A DNA stretch of 64,000 nt from Exobacillus caeni (GCF_005747095.1 NZ_SWLG01000005.1:186001-250000); one strand, 5' to 3'. Positions 7,331-16,233 are shown, counted from the stretch's first letter. A program made the numbers and translations. Notes: generated by a model not told the origin, from the letters alone.

Positions 7331-7797
7331 TTTAAGTGTTCCTCCTCAGGCTTACCTGTTGGATATGCCGTTTTTTCTAATTGATCCCCGATCCATTCTT
7401 CTCCATCTTCCCAGTGTTCTTTTTTCCAGATCGGTACGATTTCTTTTATCCGTTCGATGGCATATCGGCTGGCCTCATAGCTCGCTGCCCTGTGAGGAGT
7501 TGCAACCGCGATCACAACCGCAATATCAGAAATAGCCAGCCTTCCGATCCGGTGAATGATCGCAACTTCTGTTCCAGGCCACTTCCCCTTAATTTCTTCG
7601 CCAATTTGCTCTAATTTTTTTTCTGCCATCGGAATATAGGCATCATACTCAAGATATAATGTTTGTTTCCCTTTTGTGAACTCTCTAACGGTACCGATGA
7701 ACGTGTTAATCGCTCCAGCATTCCTATTCACAACCTGTTTAACAGTTTTCTCTATCGATATTGGATCTCGCGTAATCAAAAATAGCTTGTCTGTCAT
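7327..7797 (-). CDS. moaE: Molybdopterin synthase catalytic subunit MoaE
   Basis: A 156-residue MoaE. Characteristic segments are the GAINTFIGTVRE start of the fold, the HRIGRLAISDIAVV strand and the conserved lysine-rich PIWKKEHWEDGEEWI loop containing the active-site lysines. It forms the large subunit of molybdopterin synthase with MoaD. Four-base overlaps with mobB upstream and moaD downstream point to translational coupling. The length is usual for the family. Confidence 0.95.
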   Translation of the reverse strand: MTDKLFLITRDPISIEKTVKQVVNRNAGAINTFIGTVREFTKGKQTLYLEYDAYIPMAEKKLEQIGEEIKGKWPGTEVAIIHRIGRLAISDIAVVIAVATPHRAASYEASRYAIERIKEIVPIWKKEHWEDGEEWIGDQLEKTAYPTGKPEEEHLK

Positions 7798-8318
7798 TGT
7801 ACTCTCCTTTCAATCCAACAAAGAATCTTTTTGGTATATTCCCCGGATTGATCGCTTGTAAAAAAAGGAACAGCAGAATTGACCGTTATGTCCTTCTCCC
7901 TGCTGATTACAGCAATAATCTCACTGCTCTGTTCTATCAGGTTCAGATCTGCCCGATCTCTTAACAAGACTACTTTCGGATAGTTATATCTTTTAAACCC
8001 TTCAATGATCACCAGGTCCAGGCCGGCACTGCTATAAAAAGGCAACAGTACTTCAGGGCCAGAAAAGGATTTATCTTCTAACGTTATTTGAAACGTGTCC
8101 CCTCCCTGTACCCCGGACATTACTGCACCAGCAAGCCGGTGTTTACCGGTATCTTTATGTTGATCAACGGGATCTAGCCTTCCTCCATGACCATGGTGCT
8201 TCAGTGTGCCAACACGGAATCCTTTCTGGGCACATGCTCGGACAATTTGCTCAACAAGCGTCGTTTTTCCGCTGTTCTGAAAGCCCACCACCTGTAAGAC
8301 AGGGACGTCTATTCCCAT
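7794..8318 (-). CDS. mobB: Molybdopterin-guanine dinucleotide biosynthesis adaptor MobB
   Basis: A 174-residue P-loop GTPase with Walker A GFQNSGKTTL near the N-terminus and the HHGHGG segment typical of MobB. It assists MobA in attaching GMP to molybdopterin to give the bis-MGD form used by NasC-type enzymes, which fits the molybdoenzyme operon nearby. The gene overlaps moeA by ten bases and moaE by four. MobA itself must lie elsewhere. Confidence 0.93.
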   Translation of the reverse strand: MGIDVPVLQVVGFQNSGKTTLVEQIVRACAQKGFRVGTLKHHGHGGRLDPVDQHKDTGKHRLAGAVMSGVQGGDTFQITLEDKSFSGPEVLLPFYSSAGLDLVIIEGFKRYNYPKVVLLRDRADLNLIEQSSEIIAVISREKDITVNSAVPFFTSDQSGEYTKKILCWIERRVQ

Positions 8319-9574
8319 GTATCAGGACTTCCTTCTTCATCAAGCAGCAGAACATGCACATTATCTCCCTGTTGAAAACCCCTCGTTCCACCCGGCAGCA
8401 TCATTAATGCGTTCGCACCAGCTAAAGATGTCACTACCCCTGACTTATCCAGCCCGGTCGGTTTGACAGACAACCTTCCGTCTGACATCGTTGCCTTGCT
8501 TCGCACCAATCGGGTGAACGGATTCGGTTTAGGAAATTCTGCTTGTAAAACTGCCTGTTCCTTTTGAAGGTGCATTCTTATCGATCCCATAAATGACTTC
8601 AGGATCGGGCGAACAAATAATTCACAACCAACAAAACATGCAGAAGGATTTCCTGATAAACCGAACAGCAGCTTTCCGTCTAATTGAGCAACCGTCGTGA
8701 CACTGCCAGGACGCATCGCTACCTTATTAAATAATACTTCCGCTCCTAGCTTCTCATAAATGGCAGGCAGATAATCAAAGTCTCCTACAGATACACCGCC
8801 AGTTGTTATAAGAAAATCCACTTTTTCGATCGCATTTTTTATCGATTGAAAACAAACTTCAAAATCATCTTCCAGCTTTCCAAATAAGATCGGTTCGCCT
8901 CCTGCTTTTTTTATCTGAGACTGGATCATATATGAGTTGCTGTTTCTGATTTTACCAGGAGACAGTTCTTCCTCTATATCCAGAAGTTCTGTTCCGGTGG
9001 CATAAATGCCTACGACCGGTTTTTTGTGTACAGGTACTTTATTGTATCCGAACGTCGCCAGCAACGCTTTGACCCCCGGTGTAATCCTGGTCCCTTTAGA
9101 AACGAGCGCTGTTCCTTTCTCTGTATCTTCTCCCTTAAACGAAACACTGTCACCCTGTTTAAATGGTCGCTTGATCACGATAATCTTTTTACTGCCTTCT
9201 GTTCTTTCTTGCACGAGTTCAAGCATCACGATCGCATTGGCACCTTCTGGAAGAGCTGCACCGGTCATGATCCGGGTTGCCTGCCCTGTCTGCAACCTTT
9301 TCTTTGCAACCGTTCCTGCGCCTATCTCCTCGACGACTTCTAGCTCTACAGGATTTTCTCTTGAAGCTTCTACTGAGTCTACAGCACGAATCGCAAATCC
9401 GTCATATGGCGATCGGTCAAAAGGAGGAACATCGTGGTCTGCTAGTAAATCATCCGCCAGATACCGATCATCACATTCTTCCAATAATACTGTTTCCACT
9501 GTTCCAGGGAAAGAAAATTTCATCACTCGTTCTACTGCTTCATTTATAGGTATTGGTTTTCTTCGTTCTACCAT
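8309..9574 (-). CDS. moeA: Molybdopterin molybdenumtransferase MoeA
   Basis: A 421-residue MoeA of normal length, with PPFDRSPYDGFA in domain I, the MTGAALPEGAN segment, VGIYATGTELL and the TTGGVSVGDFDY loop of the MogA-like domain, and the C-terminal domain IV (ALMMLPGG). It inserts molybdate into adenylylated molybdopterin. It is the first gene of the cofactor operon; the ATG follows AACAGGAGAGG. An Fnr-type class II promoter lies upstream, which ties cofactor supply to low oxygen together with the molybdoenzyme operon. Confidence 0.95.
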   Translation of the reverse strand: MVERRKPIPINEAVERVMKFSFPGTVETVLLEECDDRYLADDLLADHDVPPFDRSPYDGFAIRAVDSVEASRENPVELEVVEEIGAGTVAKKRLQTGQATRIMTGAALPEGANAIVMLELVQERTEGSKKIIVIKRPFKQGDSVSFKGEDTEKGTALVSKGTRITPGVKALLATFGYNKVPVHKKPVVGIYATGTELLDIEEELSPGKIRNSNSYMIQSQIKKAGGEPILFGKLEDDFEVCFQSIKNAIEKVDFLITTGGVSVGDFDYLPAIYEKLGAEVLFNKVAMRPGSVTTVAQLDGKLLFGLSGNPSACFVGCELFVRPILKSFMGSIRMHLQKEQAVLQAEFPKPNPFTRLVRSKATMSDGRLSVKPTGLDKSGVVTSLAGANALMMLPGGTRGFQQGDNVHVLLLDEEGSPDTWE

Positions 9575-9608
9575 GCAAATCCTCTCCTGTTATGTTACTA
9601 GTGACATC

Positions 9609-9658
9609 TTCGGTTAGTATACTAAACCATCGGCCGGTCCTTTGTGACAAAACTCACT
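9609..9658 (-). promoter_or_regulatory. Fnr-type class II promoter of the moeA operon
   Basis: Positions 9643-9658 read TGTGA-N6-TCACT (centre 9650.5). On the minus strand TATACT at 9621-9616 is a strong -10 box, giving a start near 9609 and placing the palindrome at -41.5. TCACT is an accepted right half site for Bacillus Fnr. Confidence 0.7.
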
Positions 9659-9793
9659 TTAATGCTCATTTTATCAAAACGCGATATGGAAGTCCTGTTT
9701 GAGAAACTCGTTTGCAATAGAGTATTTCATTGAAAGTTTTGTCTCCTTTCCGAATACGTTATAATGACGCCCAATTTAGTAAGGAGTGATAAC

Positions 9794-11479
9794 ATGAGAA
9801 CTCTTCGTCAAAGAGTTTATACTGTCAGGCCCGGGGATAGCCTATATAAAATCGCGAATCGGTTTCAAACGACTATTGAAAGTATTAAACATGTGAACAG
9901 CATTCCTTCCAATGTCATTTATGTCGGGCAGCAACTAACTATACCGCAGGACAATGACCGCTCCAGTTATACGGTGATGCAAGGTGATAATTTATATCTT
10001 ATTGCACAGCAATTAGGGACCAGTGTCCAGAATCTAAAAGAAGCGAACAGGTTGGATTCAAATGTTATATATATCGGACAGCAGCTCCGCCTTCCTGATG
10101 ACTATCGAACAACGTACACCGTCCAGCCTGGCGATTCGCTCTTTCAATTAGCCCAGAAATTCGGTACGACCGTCGAGAGCTTTATGCAGCTCAATAACTT
10201 AACTTCAACTGATTTATCGGTGGGACAGAAGCTCGAAGTGCCGCTATATACGGAAGTCATCGTGAAAGTAGATGTAGCCAACGTGCGAACAGGCCCCGGC
10301 AAAGGATATAATGTTATCACGCAATTAGTGAAGGGAGCAAAACTGAGAGTCATTGGAACCCGCGGAGACTGGTACAGGGTGGTTTTGTATGACGGGACTG
10401 AGGCCTGGATCGGCAGTGCAGTAGTAAACTTCAAAGCTTATGGAGAAGATGCATTAATCGCAAGTATTATCGGCTACTATACCCTGCAAGAAGGACCATC
10501 TCTTCCCAGTTCCTATCAATCATTCGTGAACCATACGAGTCAATTATCACAGCTCGCATTATTTTTATTCCGAATCAAACAGGCGAATCCGACAGAAATC
10601 GAGAAGTTCGGGGAATTTACCGATCAAGAGATCAGAACGCTGGTCGGTATCGCACACCGAAACAACATCAAAGCTATGCCTGTTGTCCATAACCTTCTAT
10701 ATAAACGGGGAGACACAACCATCAATAAACAGGTGGTAAAAGAAGTCGTTTCCAGTGAACAAAACAGAAGAGCTTTTGCCCTGAACCTTGTAGAACTGGT
10801 TGAAAAATATAACTTCGATGGCGTTGATATCGATATCGAAGACGTTTATATTGAAGATTCTGAGCGTTTATCCCTTTTGTACCAAACGATCGGTGAAGTG
10901 TTCGATGAAAAAGGATACTTCTTTTCTACCAGCGTACCATCTCGAGCATCCGATGAACCAGTCAATCCGTTTTCGGACCCATTTGATTATGATGTAATAG
11001 GAGCGGCGGTCGATCAGTTCATTGTTATGCTTTATAATGAGTTCGGGTGGCCGGGAAGCCCTCCTGGACCGGCAGTTACGATCGGATGGATGGAGAAAGC
11101 AATTTCCTATGCCAAAACACAGATGGCTGCAGAAAAAATTGTAGCCGCGGTATCTGTATTTGGATTTGACTTTAATCTCGATACAGGCAAAAACACTTAT
11201 GTGACTTACGATATGGCGATTAAAATAGCTGAAAAATATAATGCTGATATCCAGTTCAGCGAAGAAAGACAAACGCCATTCTTCAAGTATACAGATGAAG
11301 AGGGGAACAACCATGAAGTATGGTATGAAGATGAAAGAAGCATCCGTTCGAAAATCGCACTGGCAGATCGTCTCGGGATTCGCGGAGTTGCTCTCTGGAG
11401 GCTTGGCATGGAAGATCCAAAGATCTGGGAAATGATTCAAAATGAAGTAGCGGTTCGCAGAGGGGAATCAGAAGTATAA
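9794..11479 (+). CDS. LysM(3)-SH3-GH18 glycoside hydrolase, spore/cell-wall type
   Basis: The start chosen is ATG 9794 after TAAGGAGTGATAAC; an upstream in-frame ATG at 9764 overlaps a TATAAT box. The 561-residue protein has three LysM repeats (about 8-51, 59-102, 107-150), each with a YTVxxGD start and a VGQ/IGQ-type end, a bacterial SH3 domain (about 155-212, NVRTGPGKGYN) and a GH18 barrel with the DGVDIDIE catalytic motif (Glu349). LysM and SH3 would bind peptidoglycan; the closest known architecture is the YaaH/SleL group of cortex-fragment lytic N-acetylglucosaminidases, normally with two LysM and no SH3. There is no signal peptide, as is common for spore-coat members. Confidence 0.9.
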   Translation: MRTLRQRVYTVRPGDSLYKIANRFQTTIESIKHVNSIPSNVIYVGQQLTIPQDNDRSSYTVMQGDNLYLIAQQLGTSVQNLKEANRLDSNVIYIGQQLRLPDDYRTTYTVQPGDSLFQLAQKFGTTVESFMQLNNLTSTDLSVGQKLEVPLYTEVIVKVDVANVRTGPGKGYNVITQLVKGAKLRVIGTRGDWYRVVLYDGTEAWIGSAVVNFKAYGEDALIASIIGYYTLQEGPSLPSSYQSFVNHTSQLSQLALFLFRIKQANPTEIEKFGEFTDQEIRTLVGIAHRNNIKAMPVVHNLLYKRGDTTINKQVVKEVVSSEQNRRAFALNLVELVEKYNFDGVDIDIEDVYIEDSERLSLLYQTIGEVFDEKGYFFSTSVPSRASDEPVNPFSDPFDYDVIGAAVDQFIVMLYNEFGWPGSPPGPAVTIGWMEKAISYAKTQMAAEKIVAAVSVFGFDFNLDTGKNTYVTYDMAIKIAEKYNADIQFSEERQTPFFKYTDEEGNNHEVWYEDERSIRSKIALADRLGIRGVALWRLGMEDPKIWEMIQNEVAVRRGESEV

Positions 11480-11565
11480 GGTATTTTTATTTACTAATAT
11501 ATATGATCGGCAAGCATCTTTGAAGAATATTCTCCTCTCCCAGTAAAAGATGAGCTTTTTTATAC

Positions 11566-11595
11566 AAAAAAGGAAGGGAGCTCCCTTCCTTTTCC
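11566..11595. terminator. Bidirectional terminator
   Basis: AAGGAAGGGAG and CTCCCTTCCTT (11570-11591) form a perfect palindrome flanked by an A run on the left and TTTT on the right. It serves both the GH18 gene and the convergent sufT/yitW gene. Confidence 0.85.
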
Positions 11596-11597
11596 AC

Positions 11598-11909
11598 TTA
11601 TTGAATGCCAAGCGCGATCTTTGCGTAACGAGACATTCTATCCTTTGACCATGGCGGATTCCAGACAATATTCACATCTGCATCCTTCACTTCTTCTACA
11701 TCAGATAGAGCTCGTTTCACATCATTAACAATAGTTCCTGCAAGCGGGCACCCCATTGCAGTCAATGTCATCGTTACATCAGCATTACCCTTCTCGTCCA
11801 AATCCACATCATAGACAAGGCCGAGATTGACAATATCGATTCCTAGTTCAGGATCGATAACATTTTCCAGCGCACTCATCAATTTATCTTTCGTTTCCTG
11901 GTCTGCCAT
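11598..11909 (-). CDS. yitW: MIP18-family iron-sulfur maturation factor (SufT-like, YitW)
   Basis: The start at 11909 (MADQETKDKL) follows AAAGGGGATTTAT; an upstream in-frame ATG at 11963 has no ribosome site. The 103-residue protein is a DUF59/MIP18 domain with the NVIDPELGIDIVNLGLVY signature and the TAMGCPLA loop containing the conserved cysteine. SufT proteins assist [4Fe-4S] protein maturation. It is next to the yitV-like gene, the same pairing as in B. subtilis. Confidence 0.92.
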   Translation of the reverse strand: MADQETKDKLMSALENVIDPELGIDIVNLGLVYDVDLDEKGNADVTMTLTAMGCPLAGTIVNDVKRALSDVEEVKDADVNIVWNPPWSKDRMSRYAKIALGIQ

Positions 11910-11993
11910 ATAAATCCCCTTTCTAAATCTTTTACTATTCTTATTATAACGATAATTGGACATTTCTTAAACTAATAACAAAATTAGTATTTC

Positions 11994-12758
11994 CTATAAG
12001 TGCTTTTTGAACCAGTTTACTGTTTCTAAAACAGCTTCTCTGGATACTTTATGCCCTGAAAAATCATCAGCGATAAATTTCAAACGGTCTTGTTCGTTAT
12101 AGCTTGATTTAATCTCTTCATAAAAACTGTAAGTAGGAGCATATGGAACGACCTGATCCACTTTACTGTGCCAGACCATCAACGGTCTGCCTGCAAGCTT
12201 CTCTTTATGTAAAGAAAGATCAAAGGGTTTCAATCCCTCTATCTTCGCATACAGTTCTTCTTCAGCAACAGGAATAGTCAGTCCTTCTTCCTTTATTTTT
12301 GAAATCTGGGCATCTGCCAGAGCAGAATATGCCGGTGATCCCATTAAGGAAACAGCTGTGTTTATCCAGGAATATTGAGTGAGGGCACCAAACGTAATAA
12401 TTCCTCCCATCGATGTTCCTGACATTCCGATCCGTTTTTCATCTGCAAGTCCTCTTGAAACAAAGTTTTCTTTCAGATCATTAAGTTCTTGAATACTGTT
12501 GACTACAATATCCCAGAAAGAAAAATTGCGCTGTTCAGCTGATAGGCTTCCTTCCCGTACTCCGTGATGCTTTGCCTCAGGAAGTATCACCCGGTATCCC
12601 TCTTCTGCCAGATAATACGCAATGTGAAGGTTATGTTCCTTTGCACTCGTAAAGCCATGCTGGAAAATAACCAGTGGAAGGCTTTCTTTTGCAATGGAAT
12701 CTTTTGCAACATGTAGTACCGGTATATCCTTAACATGTTCATTCCTAATAGTTATCAT
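11994..12758 (-). CDS. yitV: Alpha/beta hydrolase, YitV-type esterase
   Basis: A 254-residue alpha/beta-hydrolase. The oxyanion/HG region is FQHGFTSAKEHN, the nucleophile elbow is GTSMGG, an acid lies in the MVWHSKVDQVVP segment, and the catalytic His is probably in DDFSGHKVS near the C-terminus. The protein is probably cytoplasmic. The start follows AAGGAGATACAACG. It precedes yitW with about 85 bases between, and the two may be co-transcribed. The physiological substrate is unknown. Confidence 0.9.
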   Translation of the reverse strand: MITIRNEHVKDIPVLHVAKDSIAKESLPLVIFQHGFTSAKEHNLHIAYYLAEEGYRVILPEAKHHGVREGSLSAEQRNFSFWDIVVNSIQELNDLKENFVSRGLADEKRIGMSGTSMGGIITFGALTQYSWINTAVSLMGSPAYSALADAQISKIKEEGLTIPVAEEELYAKIEGLKPFDLSLHKEKLAGRPLMVWHSKVDQVVPYAPTYSFYEEIKSSYNEQDRLKFIADDFSGHKVSREAVLETVNWFKKHL

Positions 12759-12886
12759 CGTTGTATCTCCTTATACCAAAACTAACCTAATCGTATCACT
12801 GCCGTTAACGAAAGAAAAATAAAAGAACTTCCTTAGCAGCAAATACACGAGAAAAAATATGGTCCGTTATAACTTAGAATCAAAAA

Positions 12887-12914
12887 AAGCGTGTGATAGT
12901 GATATCACACGCTT
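12887..12914 (-). terminator. Terminator overlapping the stop codon of the 114-residue gene
   Basis: AAGCGTGTGATA and TATCACACGCTT pair perfectly around GTGA; on the minus strand it runs into seven T residues. The TGA stop at 12905-12907 is inside the stem. Confidence 0.85.
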
Positions 12915-13249
12915 GTATGGTTTCCTTCATCATCATTTTCCTGGGCTCTTCTTGCCTGTTCAACCTTTTCCTTGTTGGCTAACTTGTTATAATACTGAAC
13001 TCCGAACTGTGATCCTTCATAAACCATCTTGCTGTCTCCACTATCATATTCACGGTCCGGTGGGATTGGGTTTCCTGCTCTGTCAACCGGTAATCCCCTG
13101 TCCTGTCTTTTGGTTGGCTTAACTTTTTGCCGTAGTTTATAAAATTGTGTAACTAATTTATCTCTCATTTTACGATCTTGCATCAAATATGCGGTAACAC
13201 CTGCTGTTCCTACTGCAACTGTGGATAAAACAACACCCTTTTTATTCAT
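12905..13249 (-). CDS. Small membrane-anchored protein of unknown function
   Basis: The 114-residue product begins with a short hydrophobic helix (about residues 6-22, VVLSTVAVGTAGVTAYLM) followed by a basic segment and a Pro/Asp-rich, charged tail. The shape recalls YtxH-like anchored proteins, but I cannot assign a family. It is monocistronic with its own terminator, and the ribosome site GGAGGGAAATC precedes the ATG. A cytoplasmic tail with an N-terminal anchor is the likely topology. Confidence 0.75.
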   Translation of the reverse strand: MNKKGVVLSTVAVGTAGVTAYLMQDRKMRDKLVTQFYKLRQKVKPTKRQDRGLPVDRAGNPIPPDREYDSGDSKMVYEGSQFGVQYYNKLANKEKVEQARRAQENDDEGNHTSV

Positions 13250-13365
13250 GATTTCCCTCCTACTATTGTTTAAAATTATTATTTATTTGTTGTAATCTAT
13301 TTACCCTATCAAAAGCAAATTAAACGCTGGGAGTTCTGGAAATCACTTTTTCTTCGTCAATAAAA

Positions 13366-13486
13366 GAGGATGACTCAAAAAGCAAAGTGTCAGCCCCCTC
13401 CGATAGATTAGCAAGAAAAACTTGTTCTAACGTTTTTCTAGATTTGTGCTAAACGGAGGGAGTCAGACCCTTATGAGTCATCCCTC
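13366..13486. repeat. Long inverted repeat downstream of the NhaC-family gene
   Basis: GAGGATGACTCAAAAAGCAA at the left (13366 on, continuing GTGTCAGCCCCCTCCG) is matched by the complement of CGGAGGGAGTCAGACCCTTA followed by TGAGTCATCCCTC (13454-13486), with a variable centre of about 50 bases. The GGGTCTGACTCCC-type sequence recurs between genes in Bacillaceae, from general knowledge. It may also terminate the antiporter transcript. Confidence 0.6.
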
Positions 13487-13502
13487 TAACAAGATTGTTT
13501 TA

Positions 13503-14972
13503 TTATTTTTCTGGCATGATTTCTTCTCCGTTTTCACCTGTGTAACGTAGACCCCAGCCAGTGACGGCCGCTATAAACATTACGATAAGCAGCCCCCAGC
13601 CCTGGAAGACATATGGGAAAACGTCGGTAGGATTAACTACCTGGATAAAGTCATATTCCTCCGCAACTCCCTGTATCGTTGCCCAGGCAAGCAAAACCCC
13701 ACCGCTCCATGGAAATATATAACCAAGTGAAGACGAAACGGTATCTAGAAAGTTCGCCCTTCGATAAGGATGGATGTTGTATTCCTTCCCAAGCCTTCTG
13801 ACAAATGGACCTGCCGCGATTTCAGCCGCCGTGTTGATGGTGATAAAAACATTTAGCACTGCTACTATCCCAAAAATAAACAGTTCTGCTCTCCGGACCA
13901 CTCCATTTATCATCTTCATGAATGATTCCTTAATCGCTTCCATTGTTCCCGCAGCTTCCATTAAGTGAGCGGCAGCAAGGATAAACAAGATTAGAATAGC
14001 CATGTTGAAGTAGCCGCCGATCCCACTCATCAGTGCGCCTTCCACAACAGGAGAGCCATCTTGTTTGTAGATATGGAGAATTTCCGTTAACGGGGTATCT
14101 GTAACAAAAATGAAACCGATAGAAAGTACAATTCCCCATGTTAAGGATGTTAAGAGATGATGACCGGATAATGCGAGATAGATGACAACAGCAAAAGGTA
14201 TTAATAATAGCAAGCCTGCTGGAGATACATCTGCCTGTAATTGATTAACGACTCCCGCACTTCCCATTTCTCCTCCTCCGCCAAAAATGACAAACAATAT
14301 GAGCGACGGGATTGCAGCGGTTATCGAATACTTGAAACGGGAACGAACAACACCCGGGACATCTGCATCCTGGGTTGTTGCGGAAACGATCGTCGTATCT
14401 GATACAGGAGCAAGGTTATCCCCAAAGACAGCTCCACTTAAGATGGCTGCCAATAAAATGACGGGGTCTGCACCAAGTATGATTCCCGCTGGATACATTA
14501 AAACTCCGAAAGTGGCAACTGTTCCGTAACCAGTACCTACTGCAGTAGCAAAAAGCGCTGATAGTAAAAAAGTCAATCCGACAAAAAAACCGCCTTCCAG
14601 GTTGGTTTGAAGGCCGAACCAGATTAATCCTTCAACAAGCCCCCCTGCTGATAAAAGTTTTGCAAACATACCTGCCCAAAACCATGCAATAACTGCAATA
14701 ACGCCGATTGGCTGTGCCATTCCGGAGAACAAAGCTTGAGCATAGTCGCTCCATTTGGATTTACAGAAGAAGAGCCCGACGGTTACACCGATTACCATTC
14801 CTAATACGAGTGCTTCCTCCGTAACCAATTGCATCACACTTAAGGTGATTGCCCAAATGATGAAAAAAATTAACGGAATTGTTGCAGCGAATACACCGCC
14901 TCTGAACCTCAAGCGTTTCACTTCTTTTTGACCAATTGCTTCATCGATTGCTTCATTTTTTTCAAAACTCAT
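13503..14972 (-). CDS. NhaC-family Na+/H+ antiporter-like transporter
   Basis: A 489-residue polytopic protein with about 11-12 hydrophobic helices. The core motif AVFGDNLAPVSDTTIVSA in the middle and the second-half FIPxxGG-type loop (SLGYIFPWSGGVLLAW) are characteristic of NhaC/Na_H_antiport_1 proteins. Family members exchange Na+ for H+, or amino/organic acids with Na+ or H+. The ATG follows CAGGGGAGGAAAAAG. It stands alone between two inverted repeats. A second, distant NhaC-family gene lies at 23412-24833. Confidence 0.85.
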   Translation of the reverse strand: MSFEKNEAIDEAIGQKEVKRLRFRGGVFAATIPLIFFIIWAITLSVMQLVTEEALVLGMVIGVTVGLFFCKSKWSDYAQALFSGMAQPIGVIAVIAWFWAGMFAKLLSAGGLVEGLIWFGLQTNLEGGFFVGLTFLLSALFATAVGTGYGTVATFGVLMYPAGIILGADPVILLAAILSGAVFGDNLAPVSDTTIVSATTQDADVPGVVRSRFKYSITAAIPSLILFVIFGGGGEMGSAGVVNQLQADVSPAGLLLLIPFAVVIYLALSGHHLLTSLTWGIVLSIGFIFVTDTPLTEILHIYKQDGSPVVEGALMSGIGGYFNMAILILFILAAAHLMEAAGTMEAIKESFMKMINGVVRRAELFIFGIVAVLNVFITINTAAEIAAGPFVRRLGKEYNIHPYRRANFLDTVSSSLGYIFPWSGGVLLAWATIQGVAEEYDFIQVVNPTDVFPYVFQGWGLLIVMFIAAVTGWGLRYTGENGEEIMPEK

Positions 14973-15158
14973 CTTTTTCCTCCCCTGTAAGTCTATGATG
15001 TTTTCTCTTACAGTTTATAAAAAAGTTAGAAAAAAGTAAATTTTTGTTGCAGAATGTCGAATTCCAATACTTTTTCTGTATTATAGACAGCCTTCCGTAT
15101 AGTTATGTAAAATATATAATGAACTTTATTTTAAAACTGACCAGTAAAGGAGCGCTTT

Positions 15159-15995
15159 ATGAAAGAACCACATTTAATAGCAATTGACTTAGACGGTACT
15201 CTGTTAACAGATGATAAGGAAATATCCGCCCGAACAAAAGGAATCTTGTTTGAAGCACGAAAACAGGGTCATCATGTGGTGATCGCTACAGGGCGTCCTT
15301 ATAGAGCGAGCCACATGTATTACCATGAACTGAACCTTGATACACCAATTGTAAATTTTAATGGGGCTTTTGTTCATCATCCTCTAAATGATAGCTGGGG
15401 AGTTCACCACACGCCTCTTGATTTGTCCACAGCGAAATCCATCATAAACACCTGCCGGGAATTCGATGTGAAAAATGTCATGGCAGAAGTGATCGATGAT
15501 GTTTATTTACACAACCATGATGAATATATAATCGATTCGTTTTTTAATCGTGATACACCAGTACAAACAGGGGATCTTCATCGCATATTAAAAGATGATC
15601 CTACCTCTCTTTTAATCTATCCACATGAACATCAGGTAAAAGACCTTCGTCATTTATTAGAACATCATCATGCTGAAGTAATTGAACACCGTGTCTGGGC
15701 AGCGCCCTGGAACGTGATTGAAATTGTTCGGACCGGATTAAACAAAGCTGTTGGGCTACAAAAAATTGCTGATTATTTAAACGTTCCTAAAAACAGAATC
15801 ATTGCATTCGGCGATGAAGACAATGATCTGGAAATGATCGAATATGCCGGGCACGGAGTCGCGATGGGTAACGCCATTGATGATTTAAAAAGCATTGCCG
15901 ACTCTATTACCAAAACTAATGAGGAAGACGGTATAGCACATTACCTGGAAGATGTTTTAAAGCTTAGAATCAATACAAAAGAAAGCCTATTATAA
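15159..15995 (+). CDS. yitU: Cof-type HAD phosphatase, YitU-like
   Basis: A 278-residue HAD hydrolase of the Cof subfamily: motif I AIDLDGTLLTDD (nucleophile and acid Asp), motif II VVIATGRP, motif III Lys in the GLNKAVGLQKI segment and motif IV FGDEDNDLEMI. In B. subtilis YitU dephosphorylates 5-amino-6-(5-phosphoribitylamino)uracil in riboflavin synthesis and has wide phosphosugar activity. The start follows AAAGGAGCGCTTT, and a TATAAT lies at 15115-15120. Synteny with yitV and yitW supports the name. Confidence 0.88.
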   Translation: MKEPHLIAIDLDGTLLTDDKEISARTKGILFEARKQGHHVVIATGRPYRASHMYYHELNLDTPIVNFNGAFVHHPLNDSWGVHHTPLDLSTAKSIINTCREFDVKNVMAEVIDDVYLHNHDEYIIDSFFNRDTPVQTGDLHRILKDDPTSLLIYPHEHQVKDLRHLLEHHHAEVIEHRVWAAPWNVIEIVRTGLNKAVGLQKIADYLNVPKNRIIAFGDEDNDLEMIEYAGHGVAMGNAIDDLKSIADSITKTNEEDGIAHYLEDVLKLRINTKESLL

Positions 15996-16010
15996 GAGGC
16001 TTTCTTTTTT
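15978..16010 (+). terminator. Terminator at the end of yitU
   Basis: AAAGAAAGCCT and AGGCTTTCTTT pair across an eight-base loop and are followed by a T run. The TAA stop (15993-15995) lies in the loop. Confidence 0.85.
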
Positions 16011-16073
16011 CGTACATGTACATATTTTGCAATAATCCTGTTTACACTATGACTGAAAAAGGGAGGGATCAGT

Positions 16074-16229
16074 ATGAGCAAACACAGCAAATCAAAACGG
16101 ACAGTGGAACAGGGTGCGGAGAGAGTTGTTGAACACATGGACGAAAAAGATCTTGTAAGCATGAGCAATAAGGAAAATGAAAAACGGAAACAAAAACAAC
16201 AAGAAAATTTATCTTTAGGCGGGGACTAA
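16074..16229 (+). CDS. 51-residue hydrophilic protein
   Basis: A short frame starting ATG after GGGAGGGATCAGT encodes MSKHSKSKRTVEQGAERVVE and continues with a very Lys/Glu/Gln-rich tail ending LSLGGD. It is highly charged, with no membrane segment, and predicted helical. A downstream GTG-start gene follows after four bases, so the two are an operon. I do not recognise a family; the composition resembles small acid-soluble or stress proteins of Bacillaceae, but no specific motif is present. The start codon, ribosome site and tight coupling to the next gene are the evidence that it is real. Confidence 0.65.
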   Translation: MSKHSKSKRTVEQGAERVVEHMDEKDLVSMSNKENEKRKQKQQENLSLGGD

Positions 16230-16233
16230 AAAA

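Noticed and set aside
9006-9617. 203-codon plus-strand frame opposite moeA
   Set aside because: A shadow of the moeA coding strand, with Ser/Thr/Pro-rich translation and no start context.
12891-12910. TGTGA...TCACA palindrome resembling an Fnr site
   Set aside because: The half sites are eight bases apart, and the sequence is the stem of a perfect terminator at a gene end, followed by a T run on the minus strand.
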